A stretch of DNA of 64,000 nucleotides from Megascapheus bottae (lineage: Eukaryota > Chordata > Mammalia > Rodentia > Geomyidae). Positions 22,217 to 34,345 of this stretch are shown in pieces; positions within the stretch are counted from its first letter, which is position 1, and every line of letters starts with the position of its first letter. The position numbers and the translations under genes are program-made. The notes beneath the pieces were generated by a model, which was given only the letters and a program-made list of their open reading frames with translations, did not search any database and was not told the DNA's origin. Location: the NCBI GenBank assembly GCA_024803745.1, contig JANJXV010000010.1, forward strand, positions 31,579,525 to 31,643,524, given 5' to 3'.

Positions 22217-25132
22217 GGTGCCAAAGAAATAGACTTCTTTGTATTTTTCTTTTGTCACTTGGAATTGTATTTGATGAATAATTTAGGATTAAACTGTTTT
22301 TACACTTACATCTTAATGGGGAAGGTTAATCCTTGTGTAAATATAAAATTTAATAGGTAAATTAATCTATTCATTAAGCATAACTGTTCCTTTTGGAAAT
22401 TAAGAGAACACATTTAAAAAGTATGATGTTTTAAGGCAAAAAAAATCCTTATCTGGTAGAAAAAAATTATCTTCCTATTTCTCAAATTTTGTAGGACCTT
22501 AACTATCCATGCGTTAAGTAATGCTTAATAGATAGTCAAAATTTGTAAATATAATAGCATTTAACTAATCTTTCCTTCATCTTATTTTGTTCCTGACCCT
22601 GAGCAGGGGAATAAAAATAACCAAGATACTTTTTTGTAGTGTTTTTTTAGGTTTGGTGATTAATCCTGTTACACCGGGGCAGTTTCATGCTAGAAGGGTT
22701 TAGTGGGAATATCAAGGCCCAGTCTGTTGGCCTATAGCCAGCGTTGTGTTGAGCCAGGTCTGGTCTTCTTTCCCTTTCCTCATGGAGAGTTTTCTATTGC
22801 TTGTGCTTTCCCATCTCAATAATCATAAAGAACAATCTGTCAAGGAGGAACAAAAGTAGACAATATTTCTTTTCGGGTCCCTGCTTCTAGTGCCTACTTG
22901 GTATTTTTTTCCTCAATCACTGAAGTAAGAGTAGCTGTGCAGTTATGGCTGTAGCTGGCCTTTCATAAAAATTCCCAACTTTCTTGCAAGCACGTGAAGC
23001 CTATGCTCCATTACAAACTTGCCACTTACCCTTTCTTTATCTGAAGGTCCTATGAAACTAAAATAATATTCAGTTGTTTCTATGGCAACAAGTTCTAAGC
23101 ACAGGGTTAGAAAAATAAACACTTTGAAATGCAGAAGCAGTTTTTGAACAAATGAGAGATTAGTTATCTAAAGCAAGGTTGAGCATAGGCCGCTATGCAT
23201 GCAAAACTGTGTTAGCCACTGTAAAAAAATTTTTCAGCCAAACACTCAGCAGAATGTAGCAGATTTCAGACTGAGATAAGAAATAATTTCACCAGAGTTG
23301 TTGTTAATTTTATTTTTAGGGACCTTCTTTTTGAGTTTCAGAATCTAAATCAGAATTGGCTTTCTTATTTTCTTCTCAGAACACACACACAGTAAGTCTG
23401 GAAACCACAATAACATGGTTGGAAAATGCTTGCCTTATTTCCATGCATTCTCAACTTTTTAGACCATTATGCCATTATTCTTCTTGAAGGAAAAGTGCTG
23501 AGTTTCAGATGGGAAAGAATATGAAAATAAAGCATTGTGTGTGCAAAAATGTCACAGAATATCATGCATATTTTACAGCTTTTCTTCTTAGCCTAGACAT
23601 TTAATTACTTTTTGGCTATGCCATTCATGAGCAATATAGTTATTTTAAAATTCATAACAATAAAAACTTTATTACATGTTACTTCGTATTTTCGTACAAC
23701 TTTTTTATATTTATGGCTAGAGTGACTTTATATTGAGGCAATGAGTGAAGAATTAATACTCTAATTTGAAACTTTTATAGTTTTGAAAACCATAAAGTCA
23801 TGTTTGCAAGGTTCTAGAATCTGAGGCAAAATGTCAGAATCTAATGGTGTATTCTAACAGACTCAAAACTATGTTCATCTTGTACTCAGCAGATCTGCTA
23901 GCTGCTTTTCTGTTTACATAATTGCAACTCTCCACAATGCTTAGCTAGAGCCAAAGCAAATAAACTGAACTGGAGAATAAAATATTTAAGTGGCACTAAG
24001 CTTCATTTAGTAGAAGCCTACAGCAGTTTGCTTATTTTAAAAATCATATTCTTTCACAGGTAACAAAAATCTTCATTTGATTAGAAAGCACAATTACATT
24101 GGTCATTTTTTTGTTGTCTTTGGGTTTTATTGTACTCGTTCTATTGAAATAGAATTTTCACTGCCAGGTATCAATTATTTCCCCTATTTCTCATCCAACT
24201 TTTATATCGCTACAGATGTTCAATGCTAACAACTGAAGTTATCTTTAACCAGGCATGTGTAACTCTGAGCCTCAGTGAAGGCTCTGTATATGAACATGAA
24301 TAAGTAGGAAGCAGAATAATGTGATACATATTATATTCAGATTCCCTGTCTGTTAAGTAGTGACAGGACCAAGAGTAAATGGTTTTGAGAAAGATTAGAA
24401 GATCAGAAATTATACAAAAATACAAGTACAATGCATATTCAATTTCCTACCCATCCTTAGTAGAAAACAGGTGAAAGCAAAAAATGAATAATTATTGTCC
24501 CAAAGAAATTAGTTTTCTTCCTTCTTACTACATTTTCTAGATCCGTACCTCTACCATGTACTGAGGCAGGGACATGATTTTTTTTGCTTTCTATCTTAAC
24601 ATATCTGCTTCACAAATCTGTATAGTCCTTGCTTGCAGGTGAATGTTCACATTTGCTAGATCATCATCTCCATGTTTGGACGACCAGTGATATGTCATTC
24701 CATTACTCAGAGATCAAAATCCAGAGTTCAAACTTCTTTATACCTGGGCTAACTAGATCTTCTTAGGAACATTAAAATGGAGCTAGTCTCACTGATTTAC
24801 AAGGACATGTAGAATAAAACTATTGAGTTATCTGGTAAACTCTTTCAGACCCATCACATGTAGTTCCAACCTCAGTGATGTATGTCCTCTGTAGATTGTG
24901 TTTACAAGTCACTGCCTGGCCCTTATCCACATCTCAAGCAGCAAACAAGCTGACCTGGTAGATGATATCTGTCCCCAGTGGCCCAGCTCTTGTTGTTCTA
25001 TCCCAACCCAAATCCCTTCATCTCCATTGGCCCTTCCTATACAGTTTTCTTAGTTAACAGCTCACTGCTTGGCCAATCTTCTTGGTTAGTTGTATGGATG
25101 CTTCTCTAAATTCCTAGTCTGTGTATCTGTGT
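22217..25132. other. Unique AT-rich intron sequence (2.9 kb)
   Basis: No supported gene, RNA gene or young repeat. One of the longest repeat-poor stretches in the window. Confidence 0.45.
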
Positions 25133-25133
25133 T

Positions 25134-25212
<79 letters not shown>

Positions 25213-25227
25213 TCCCTCCCCCCCTCT
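25133..25227. repeat. (CT)n microsatellite
   Basis: About 38 CT units, one CC interruption, then a C-rich end. Open frames across it (Ser-Leu or Arg-Glu runs) are artefacts. Confidence 0.97.
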
Positions 25228-26234
25228 GTTTTGTTGTCACAGAAAAATCTCTTTGTCTTTTATTCCATGTACAAACAAGACACCAAACATTGCCACCACA
25301 ACAGAATAACCTCTCTTGCCTTGGCAAAAAGAAAGCAGAAGATGATTCAATATAAATGGAAAATGGCTTTCATATTGGGTGATACAGAAAAAGGAAGCCA
25401 CACATGTGTGAAATAAAATTAGAAGTCAAAAAGGACTCTCTACTTGGAAGAGATTCCTGAAGTCCTCTTCAAAATTTCACAAAAGATCCCACAAATCTCT
25501 TTATTTGTTTTTCTCCTCAATAGCCAGTGCCTGCTTCCATTTAACGGTATTGTTTTCTATTTTATTTGTGCAAATGGGCAATGTTTCTACTTTATTACTG
25601 ATAAATAAGCTTTTGGGGCAAGAATGAGAGAGCAGACTAGGGCAGTGCTTCTATAGAAATATGCGCTGCTAATTAGAAGCAACCAGATTACCAACCCAGA
25701 GTTCATATACTGAGAGCTGCCTGGAATGGAAAATGATTTTTACTCTGCTTTCTCACTCAGTAACAATTTCACAGTGCTCTCTTTTCTTTGTACAAAGGTT
25801 CAGGGACATGCACAAAAGCAAAAAGTGTGAACATGCATCCCATAAAAATTAATGCACCTCTATTTCAAATAATGCATGTTGAAAAACTGAATGGAGTGAT
25901 GCAGCAAATAAACTATTTATTTTATATGCAATATAGATGAGGCAATGTCTCGTGAGAAATTTAACTTTTTAATTTTCTAAGTTGGTGTTTGTATTTCATT
26001 AGTAATTGCAAATGAATAATCTATTATCCTCTTGCAAGTGTCAAAAAAGATAGGGTGGGAAAAGCATCCCTTGCATAGATGGGGAGACATGAATGCACCC
26101 TTCATTGTTTTCTGCTAGCCACTGAATCTTTGGCTTTATTTTTTATGATAGCAAAAGTACAAATCACTGAGATAATGAAACTTAGGTAGCAACACCTATA
26201 GCAATCTGACTGAATGAAGTATATGCATATTTTG
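25228..26234. other. Unique intron sequence
   Basis: No feature recognised. Confidence 0.4.
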
Positions 26235-26450
26235 CTGGGCTGGGGATGTGGCTTAGTTGTAGAGTGTTTGTCTAGTATACATGAAGCCTTGTGTTTGGTT
26301 CCAGAGTACAACATATGCAGAAAATGCGAGAAGCAGTACTATGGCTCAAGTGGTGGAGTGCTAGCCTTGAGCAAAAGAAGCTCGGGGACAGTGCCGCCCA
26401 GATCCTGAGTTCAAGCCATAGGACCAGCAAAAACAAAAACAAAAACAAAC
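26235..26450 (+). mobile_element. IDL-Geo SINE, intermediate age
   Basis: 'gctggggatgtggcttagtt ... tgaagccttgtgtttggttc' is the tRNA-like head. 'gcagtactatggctcaagtg ... tcctgagttcaagccatag' is the Geo half, followed by an AAAAC-repeat tail. Confidence 0.9.
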
Positions 26451-26702
26451 AAATGAGCAAAGAATAAATAAAACACACATATATATATATGCTAATACTC
26501 AAACTTCATGATATCATGAGTTATTTTTCATGTTGCATCAACTTCTACTATGTGTTATGGTGATAATTTACTATGGGTGAAATATGCATAAAATTTATTT
26601 TACTTTAATGTTTTTATGATCTTTAGAGGCATGCTAAGGACTTATCCCTTGACATCTTGGTGCTTTATTAGTTGGTGCTTTATGCCCTTAGCTGTTGTAT
26701 TT

Positions 26703-26769
26703 TAGTCTGTCTTTAAGCAACTTACAAGGTAGAATAGTCTGTCTTTAAGCAACTTACAAGGTAGAATAG
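26703..26769. repeat. 32-bp tandem duplication
   Basis: Two identical 32-bp units (tagtctgtctttaagcaact...) in direct tandem, with no mismatch, which suggests a recent local slip. Confidence 0.92.
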
Positions 26770-26814
26770 GAAGTCTATAGTTCAAGGCACAACCCTCATC
26801 TCATAAAACTAAGT

Positions 26815-27020
26815 GGGCACAGTGATTCACCCCTGTAATCTAATTTCAACACCCATAAGCAACTCAGAAGGAGTAGACAGGGTGATTATGTCACAGGCCA
26901 ACCTGGAAAAAAGCATGATATCCTATTTTTTAAAATATGAATGAAACATACTGGGCTGTATAGTAGTCAGTGACTGTCTAGTCAATGCAAGACAGAGTTC
27001 AAACCCCAATACTTCCAAAC
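26815..27020 (+). mobile_element. Old dimeric SINE: 7SL-like head plus tRNA-like tail
   Basis: 'gggcacagtgattcacccct' and 'ccaacctggaaaaaagcatg' are B1-like. 'actgggctgtatagtagtca ... acagagttcaaaccccaata' is tRNA-like with a B-box word. Confidence 0.65.
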
Positions 27021-27167
27021 AATAATGATTAAAAGTTCTCTTGATCTATTCATAATGCAATTCTTTAAAATTTATCTGAGATAGCTTACTGTTTTTGCTA
27101 TTCTTAAGAGAATATATATATATATACATATATAAAGATATATCTAGACATCTAGATATGTATGTAG

Positions 27168-27485
27168 GACATGATGCAAGATGGCCATATCTGTAATTCT
27201 AGCTACTGGAGAGGCAGAAGTCAGGGATCTCAGTTTGAGTCCATTGCAAACCATGAATTTGTAAGACTTCATCTCAATCAAGGACTAGATGCAGTTGTAT
27301 ATACCTGTTATCCAGTGAAAAAGGCAGCACAAATAGGTTTACTGTCCAGGTCAGCCTAGGCATAAAGCAAAGACCTATCTTGAAAAAGTCTAACTTAAAA
27401 AGGGACTGGAAGAATGGCTTAGGTGCTAGAGCATCTGTTTGGTAACTGTGAAGTCCCGAGTTTAAATCCCATTATTAGCAAAACA
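27168..27485 (+). mobile_element. Old trimeric SINE (7SL-7SL-tRNA-like)
   Basis: First B1-like unit: 'gatggccatatctgtaattc ... ggcagaagtcagggatctca'. Second: 'gcagttgtatatacctgtta ... ccaggtcagcctaggcataa'. Third: 'ctggaagaatggcttaggtg ... gtcccgagtttaaatcccat', tRNA-like with A and B box words. The same order occurs at 63475-63775. Confidence 0.7.
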
Positions 27486-27522
27486 ATATCTATATCTATC
27501 TATCTATCTATCTATATATATT
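27486..27522. repeat. (ATCT)n simple repeat at SINE tail
   Basis: ATCT units then TATATA, directly after the trimeric SINE. Confidence 0.9.
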
Positions 27523-27539
27523 TAACTAGCCATTGCTAT

Positions 27540-27770
27540 ATCATAGGGTTAGGGTGTATGTCTGAGTTGTGATCCACCCATTTTAGGCTTCCTGTAATAG
27601 CTAGGATAATGCCTATGCCTCTATGTTCAGTTCTACATGCCACCACGCCCACGTTGGTGTTGACCAGAAACCTCAAGATCTTTTCTTCATGGTTGGATTG
27701 ATTATATTCCTCCGTCTCAAGCTCAGTGCCTAAGTAGCTAGGGTTATAGGTGTGAGTCATGGGCTCCTGG
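27540..27770 (-). mobile_element. Old 7SL-like SINE, probable dimer
   Basis: 'ctcagtgcctaagtagctag', 'ggttataggtgtgagtcatg' and 'tacatgccaccacgcccacg' are reversed B1-like words occurring twice over the span. Confidence 0.6.
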
Positions 27771-27889
27771 ATTATTATAGGATTTCAATCTGTTCTCTTG
27801 AATTTTCTGGGATTAAATAAAGATTGATATGGCTTGAAGAGTATCTATTTTAATGTGCAAGTTACATATTCTTTAAATTTAAATTCTGT

Positions 27890-27985
27890 TTTGTGTTATT
27901 TTGTTTTGTGACGCTAGAAACTGAATTCATTGACTTAACAATTGCTAGGCAAGTGTTCTATCACTTTAGCTACTACTAGCCCTAG
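27890..27985 (-). mobile_element. ID-like SINE monomer, degraded
   Basis: 'cgctagaaactgaattcatt ... attgctaggcaagtgttcta ... tcactttagctactactagc' is the reverse of an ID-type element. Confidence 0.6.
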
Positions 27986-28087
27986 AATAGTTTTCAGTAG
28001 CTTTAAAAAAATCCATTTAGTTACCTATAACAGGGCTTTAAAATGAAAAAAATAATATTTTGTGACACATGAGAATTAATTGAAACT

Positions 28088-28286
28088 TGGCTGGGAGTTT
28101 GGCCTAGTGGTTAAAGTGCTTGCCTAGCATGCATGAAGACCCGGGTTCGATTCCTCAGTACCACATACATAGAAAAAAGCCGGAAGTGGTGCTGAGGCTC
28201 AAGTGGTAGAGCTCTAGCCTTGAGAAAGTCCAAGGACAGTGCTCAGGCCCTGAGCTCAAGCCCAGGACTGGCAAAAAAAAAAAGAA
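28088..28286 (+). mobile_element. IDL-Geo SINE, young copy, antisense to RNLS
   Basis: Complete element from 'tggctgggagtttggcctag' to 'ccaggactggc' plus A tail. The head has A box (tggcctagtgg) and B box (ggttcgattcc). A perfect 14-bp duplication (aattaattgaaact) is at 28074-28087 and 28287-28300. Confidence 0.96.
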
Positions 28287-28300
28287 AATTAATTGAAACT

Positions 28301-30239
28301 CAAATTTCAGTATCCATAAATAAAAATTTTGGCACTTGCCATTTTCCCTTCTTTATGCATTATCTTTGGTTGTTTTTATACTATAATGACAGAAGAAAAT
28401 AGCTTCCTCACAGGCAATGTATTCTGTTTTTACTGTTTTCAGTGCTGCTGTGTGTATTATGAGCTATATTCATGTCATCATCATTTGTCTGTATTTCAAA
28501 TTATTGCATCTTATTTTTTTAATCGCCACTTTATGCTCCATGTCAAAACAAGGAAGATGGATATCAAATGTTATGTACAATGAAGTGTGTCTGAATGCTA
28601 CCAAATGAGATAGAAAAAACATTGTTATTTACAATCCCATAATATGTTCAAAATAAAGTATGCACAGACATTGCTAGATTGTGACATTAATCCTACCTCA
28701 CTTGTAACCAAGTCAAAAGATTTCAAAAATTATTAGAGTATCTCATCATAGCAGAAGTTTCTTCTCCAAAAATACAAGTAAAATATAAAAACAAAAAAGT
28801 AAAATGAAATCATATCCAAAATAATTTTCTAAAAGGATCATTTATTTCTTAAGCAGAGAAAGCCACTAGTAAGTGATTCACTTATTCAGGTTTATTATTG
28901 ATAATGGTGAGTAAAATTATATCATATTGGGTTATACTAGTTGAAGAAATTATCTAGAGCAAATGGATTTAGTTAATACTGTATGATGAAAATAGTTGCT
29001 TGAAAAATTGAACATGTTGGATATCAATAGTCAAGTGAAAAATAAGGCAATTCTTTTTGAGTGATTTCTCTTTCCTCTTAGAGCTGAGACATAATGATAC
29101 TTGCTATTTATTTGAAGAATTAATCTTGAATTTGAGTTGACTGCAAAGTTAGCCTCTACGTGTAGCTACATGGTAAAACTCTAGGCAAGAATAATTTTGA
29201 GAAAATTAAAAACATTAATTCGGTAACCTGAAGTAGAATCTTCTAAGATGTATTCCAATTAATTAATGTTTATAAAAATATTTGTTTTGAATGAGATAAA
29301 AGCTTAATTGTATAAATTTACATAGCTTGTGGAAATGTAAGGTACTTTCAGCCTATGGTTACTCACTGTATTATTCATCAGCAGGTGCTATGTGGAAACT
29401 ATTTAAAACTGTCGTGTATAGTTGAAATAGTGCTGTAAATGGTGAGATTCATTCACCTTTGTGAATTCAAATATCATTAGTTGGATACATTTTGTCAAAA
29501 TAGAAACCATCTCTACCATAGAGCATATTGCTTGCTAAGTAGTGACAATATTTTGTTGTGATTTTTTAAAAATCAGGGCCAAGACTGAAATTGCTATGAA
29601 TGAGATATACTATCATCAACTACTATAATTGAACATTTCATGTTTTTGAAACTGAGCTTTCTTATAGATTTGACATGTCTATAAGAAAACTTCACAAGTT
29701 TAACTTAAAATTACAAGACAAAACAGCTCTTACAAGTATATGTGTAATTTATACTCCTATAAAGTCATTTCAATGATAGCTAAGGTCTGAATGACAGATA
29801 GTGGCAAGCAGTTTTCTACATTTCTTATTCTGACAAAAGTGAAAACAAGAAGTGAGATTTGAGACTTTCATTTCCACAGTAATGTGTAGGAAATTTTTAG
29901 ATCAAATTATTATTATGGCAACATGTTTTCTGAATCTTGATGCAATTGAAGATGAAATCTCCATATTTCAAAATCCATTTGATCGGGCGGTTGAGAAATT
30001 TTAACCTACTCTGCAATTTAAAGTAACTCACATAATGACATACTAAAGAAAAAACATCATGAGAAGAATCTAATAGAATTTTTCATATACCTTCCCAGCA
30101 ATAAATGTGCTCAATTAAAATCAGAGGCTTCGGGACAGACATTAGTATTTAGCAGGGCCTATTTGTGTGAAAGAACATTTTAAAAGTAAAATATATAGTA
30201 TTTCATTATGAGCCAGTATCTGTTGATAGACTTATACTC
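28301..30239. other. Unique AT-rich intron sequence
   Basis: No gene or repeat recognised. Confidence 0.45.
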
Positions 30240-30339
30240 TGCCACTTGAGCCATGCCTCTAACACTGTATATCACTGGTAAATTTTGATATAGGGTTTCT
30301 TATCCCACCCAAAAATGTGCCTGAACCACAATTTACCCA

Positions 30340-30565
30340 TGTGTTTGTTTGTTTATACTTATTCTGGGGCTTGAATTTAGGGACTGTATGCTGTCTCTGA
30401 GCAAAGCTCTTACCACTTGAGCCACAGTGCAACTACTGGCTTTCCTGAGTAGTTCACTGAAGATAAGAGTCTCACTGACTTTTCTTTTTGGCTTCAACCA
30501 TGACCCTCATATCTCATCCTTCTGTGTAGCTAGGCATACAGGCTTGACCCATCAGTTCCTGGCAC
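30340..30565 (-). mobile_element. B1-Geo type SINE, old
   Basis: 'tctggggcttgaatttaggg ... cacttgagccacagtgcaac' is the reversed Geo half. 'gagtagttcactgaagataa' is the joint. 'ctgtgtagctaggcatacag' is from the reversed 7SL-like head. A short fragment of another Geo half lies at 30240-30270. Confidence 0.7.
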
Positions 30566-30750
30566 ACTTTATCTACTTCTTGTCATTGCTGGGAATCACA
30601 GGTATATACCACCATGTTCTGATATACTCCATGGATAGAGAGTCACACTGGGTTTTTTTGCCCAGGCTGTTCTTAAACTCTGTAATCCTCCTAATTTCAG
30701 CCTTCTAAGCAGTGACTGGTATAATCGTGTACCACTCATTGGCACTGGCT
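30566..30750 (-). mobile_element. 7SL-like SINE fragment
   Basis: 'gcccaggctgttcttaaact ... tttcagccttctaagcagtg' is a reversed B1-like monomer. A second partial one (gggaatcacaggtatatacc) precedes it. Confidence 0.65.
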
Positions 30751-31019
30751 GAAGTGTGATCCAATCACTTTTTAACAACTCCCTGGTTGGGTATGAAGTC
30801 TTCAACAAATGAATCTTTAGAGTTATTTTATATCTTAAACCTTTAAACTTAGTAATAATACTTTTCACAATCATTTCATAAGTTTATGTTGGTTGAGATT
30901 TTACAATGTGCAAAGTTCTTCCTTGCGAGAAACACTATTCAAGTACACTGTGGAGGAATGCAAAGGCAGAGACTCTCCCAAGACTGCTCACAGATAAGTG
31001 TACTAACCATCATTTAACT

Positions 31020-31200
31020 CTGGTTTTCCTATCTTAGATTGTTCAGCTTTGAGAGAGTTGGTTCACATTTCTGACCTTCAGTTTTCTCATCTGTAAACTG
31101 GGGATCCTAACAATAGCTATAGCTCAAGTTCTATAATTGTAATATCACCTGAATTATAGGGCTGAATTAAACATTAGCATATAGAAAAGCACTTTGTATA
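31020..31200 (+). repeat. MIR element
   Basis: 'gaccttcagttttctcatct' and 'gtaaactggggatcctaaca' belong to the MIR core. Confidence 0.8.
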
Positions 31201-31434
31201 GTTATGGGAGAGAGAAATCAGAAATGGCTTAGAAGTTCAATCCACTCGGAGATTAACAAAGTTGCTCATTATTGAGTAAATCAGCTACTCAAACAACTGG
31301 CCATTAGATGCTTTTCACTTCTGTGGAATCTGTGTCAGTGGAGTCTGTTAAGAAAAAGATCCTATCACATCCCAAATATTTAATATGAACCACACAGATA
31401 CATTAAGAGGTTGAGACCACCAGTGACGTCATAC

Positions 31435-31610
31435 TTACGTGGGCTTATCCTGGCTGTGTACCTGTTATCTATATGACCTTAGTCAAGCCACTTAACCTCT
31501 CTGAGGCTCAAAATCCTCCTCTGCAGAATGGGGATTGTAAAGAGACTATCATGCAGAATGATATGAGGATTAAGAAGATGATAAAGCATCAAAAGCACCT
31601 CAATTGTGAG
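31435..31610 (+). repeat. MIR element
   Basis: 'atgaccttagtcaagccact', 'taacctctctgaggctcaaa' and 'gcagaatggggattgtaaag' are clear MIR words. Confidence 0.88.
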
Positions 31611-32069
31611 TTCATTGAAGAATGAGTTCAGTGAAGGCCAGTTCATCTCCTTTCACGCCTGGCTTTCTCACTGATCCAAGATTTAAATTGCAGAGTAAAG
31701 CAAAACTAAATAAAATATGAACAAACCAAAGTTAAAAACTCTAGGCAAACAAGTAAAAATCTACTTGTTAATTAAGTACTAGAAGATAAAGAGACTGTGA
31801 TGAAGGAATAAAAAAAAGTGCTTTACTAGAATTGCCAAATAAAATGCAGGACATTCAAAATCTGAATTTTATATAAATAATGATGTCTTTAAATATATCT
31901 AAAATATGGCATGCGAGATACTTACACTGAACAATCAATCATCTAGCATTTCTTTGACATTCTAATTTAATCCAGTGCTGCTGTATGGACCCTGACAGAC
32001 TAGACATGAAAGTCTCTCCATCTATATAACCAAGACTCAAGAATTCAAGAGTTCAGGGGTCACCACACA
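31611..32069. other. Unique intron sequence
   Basis: No feature recognised. Confidence 0.35.
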
Positions 32070-33515
32070 CTCCCTGTCTCTGCCAAGGAAAGAGCCCGCA
32101 GAGGAAACCCCAAGTGGATGATTCTGGGCAATTTTGTCTTCTGTATGTAGACGATTTGAGCTTGATGCAAAAGCTGCTGGGAAAACTGTGGCAACCCACT
32201 CCTTCCCCACTTGGGTCTGTGGGCCCTATGGTTTTCTATGGGGTGGAACCTTGTGGTGGTGGTGGTGTGGTAACCCTTTGTTTCTGTGCCCTTGCCACGC
32301 CCTGCTTAGCTCACCTGGGGATGGGGGAGGGGGCTAGGGCTGTCTGGGGAGTGGTGGGAGGCTTATCAATTTAACATTTTTTTAGCTGGGTTGTGCTTTG
32401 CTGTTCTGGCATGCAAAACTTTAATTACTGCTTTGATGCAGCTTGGCTGTAGACTGTCCTTGCTAGGCCTGATTTAATAGCTCGCTTGCACAAAGTCCGT
32501 CAGAGATTGCTTTTGTTGCACTTTCGAACCGCTCTGCTCGTGAAGGTGGCTCTTTTACATTGAGAAGGAAATTCTGTGGTTAAACTGTAGCCTAGGTATT
32601 TTTAGAGCCGTTACCATGTTAACCGAATTTCATACATTTCACCTGCAAGATATGCAGTAGTGCTTAGGGCCTTCCTTAAACTCTAACCAGTTTTATGATT
32701 TATCAGTTGTTTGTATTGTGTGTTTAGGGCTAACTCTGAGTTGTCAGAAAAGCTACTCCCTGAATATTGGGCTACTAAGAATCTTTTTATCTTATTTTTG
32801 ATGTGGGTACTATGTCATTAGGGAGTGCTTTTTTGCTTGATACAAATAATTTGAAGGAACATAACCGAAAGGCTCAAATAGGTTAGTTCTAAAGGTCAGA
32901 GCCTGAAGGCACTGACCCATTTGTTAATCATTAAGCTTTTCCTAAGCTGCCTCTGACAGAGTTCTGGCTTTCTGCCACTTTTCTGGTCATTTTAAACAGC
33001 CAAATTCTTGTACCGTTTCAGCTTTTAAGAAGGTAGCAAAGGTTATGAGAAAGGCATAACAAGTCAGGTTTCTTCTTTTCTTTTTTCATTTTCAACTGTC
33101 TTTATGTTTTTGGAAGGCAGAGCTGTTTTGTGTTAAGGGACTTTTCACACCATGCAAAGCTACTGCATTTAAAGACGGACCCTTGGGTCTTGTAAAGGGG
33201 AGAACTTCTAGCTATTCTTCGCACACCAGTTCATTTCCACAGATCAGCCAGATGGGAGGTAAGGGATACCTATTTAGTAGGAGTTTCAAAATGACTGCTA
33301 ACCAGTAGCATTTTCCAATAATCTTAACACTTGAAAGTGAAAAAAAGAGCAAAATATCCATAATGCATTTATCATTTGTCACCAGTTAAAAACTAGAAGA
33401 ATTTTAAAATATTTTGAATGCATTTTGTAAAGCCTAGTGAGGTTCAAGTGATCTGATGTGATATTTCATTGTCAAATTTAATGCCAGTTTAGGTCATCTG
33501 AATAAAAGTCCATCT
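32070..33515 (+). other. mRNA-3'-UTR-like island, origin unknown (possible retrocopy fragment)
   Basis: This 1.4-kb stretch is less AT-rich than its surroundings, keeps several CpGs (for example near 32490-32545 and 32605-32625), shows no recognisable repeat, and ends with an AATAAA near 33501. That looks like a long 3' UTR inserted as a retrocopy, or conserved non-coding sequence. No parent gene was recognised, and no poly(A) tract or convincing target-site duplication was found. The two short open frames at its start (GC-rich, Gly/Trp runs) have no recognisable domain. Confidence 0.3.
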
Positions 33516-33776
33516 GCATACTAAAAATCTCCCTCAAACAAAGCTACATTTTATATAGCCCAGGGATGTTAAGCTGCTAAACCACTTGCTTTAATACTGA
33601 ACAGGTCCAGTATTTCTAAAGGGAAAAAATCACACACTTAAACCTCTCTTATTCATAACCGAAACTTCCAGAAGCTAAGAATCTGAGATTTTTCCAGACT
33701 CAGAAAGGTGCTACAAAGAAAGGAAGAGAAAGGAGAGGAAAGGAAAGGGAGTGGATAAGGGGGAGGGGAGAGACAG
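33516..33776. other. Unique sequence leading into a purine tract
   Basis: No feature apart from AGGAAAG-rich sequence after 33716. Confidence 0.35.
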
Positions 33777-33783
33777 AGGGAGA

Positions 33784-33853
<70 letters not shown>
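33777..33853. repeat. (GA)n microsatellite
   Basis: About 38 GA units. Opposite-strand Ser-Leu frames are artefacts. Confidence 0.97.
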
Positions 33854-33858
<5 letters not shown>

Positions 33859-34169
33859 TATGATATGAGAATGAACTCACAGAATAAAGCAAGTCAGCTT
33901 TTAGAAGTAGACCTGAAGCCTTAGCAACACTGAAAAGAGACCTGGAGCTTAAATCTGATTGGCTTGCCAGCCAGAAGAAATGATAAGCTCTGATTGGCTG
34001 GTGATGATGTCTCCAAATAAGCAGCCTTTTTCAGGAAAGCAAATTTATGTGACAGAAGGGATGAGAGACAGAAGAAGCAGGCAAGAAAAATCAGGAAAAA
34101 GAACAGGGCAAAATAAATGGCAGATTATTTGCAACAGAGGTAGTAACAGATTAAAATGAGAGTAACAAT

Positions 34170-34345
34170 ATTTATTTATGTAACTGCTTATGGTTTACAA
34201 AGTGTTGTTATGTGTAACCATTGATAATGTCATCAGAAAGACCTTCAGGGCTCCCCAAAGTTAAATAATATTCCCTGAGTTATCCAGTTAGTAAAAAAAA
34301 AATAGCTAAGCTCTTCTGGCTCCCACCCAAGGTTTTTGATGCCAC
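34170..34345 (-). repeat. MIR fragment
   Basis: 'gcttatggtttacaaagtgt', 'ctccccaaagttaaataata' and 'gagttatccagttagtaa' fit a reversed MIR. Diverged. Confidence 0.5.

Noticed and set aside
25090..25416. Ser/Leu-rich and Arg/Glu-rich open frames
   Set aside because: Generated by the (CT)n microsatellite.
32114..32374. YVDD motif in a short plus-strand frame, recalling reverse transcriptase
   Set aside because: No other reverse-transcriptase blocks flank it in any frame, and the frame becomes Gly-rich within 30 codons. Chance match.
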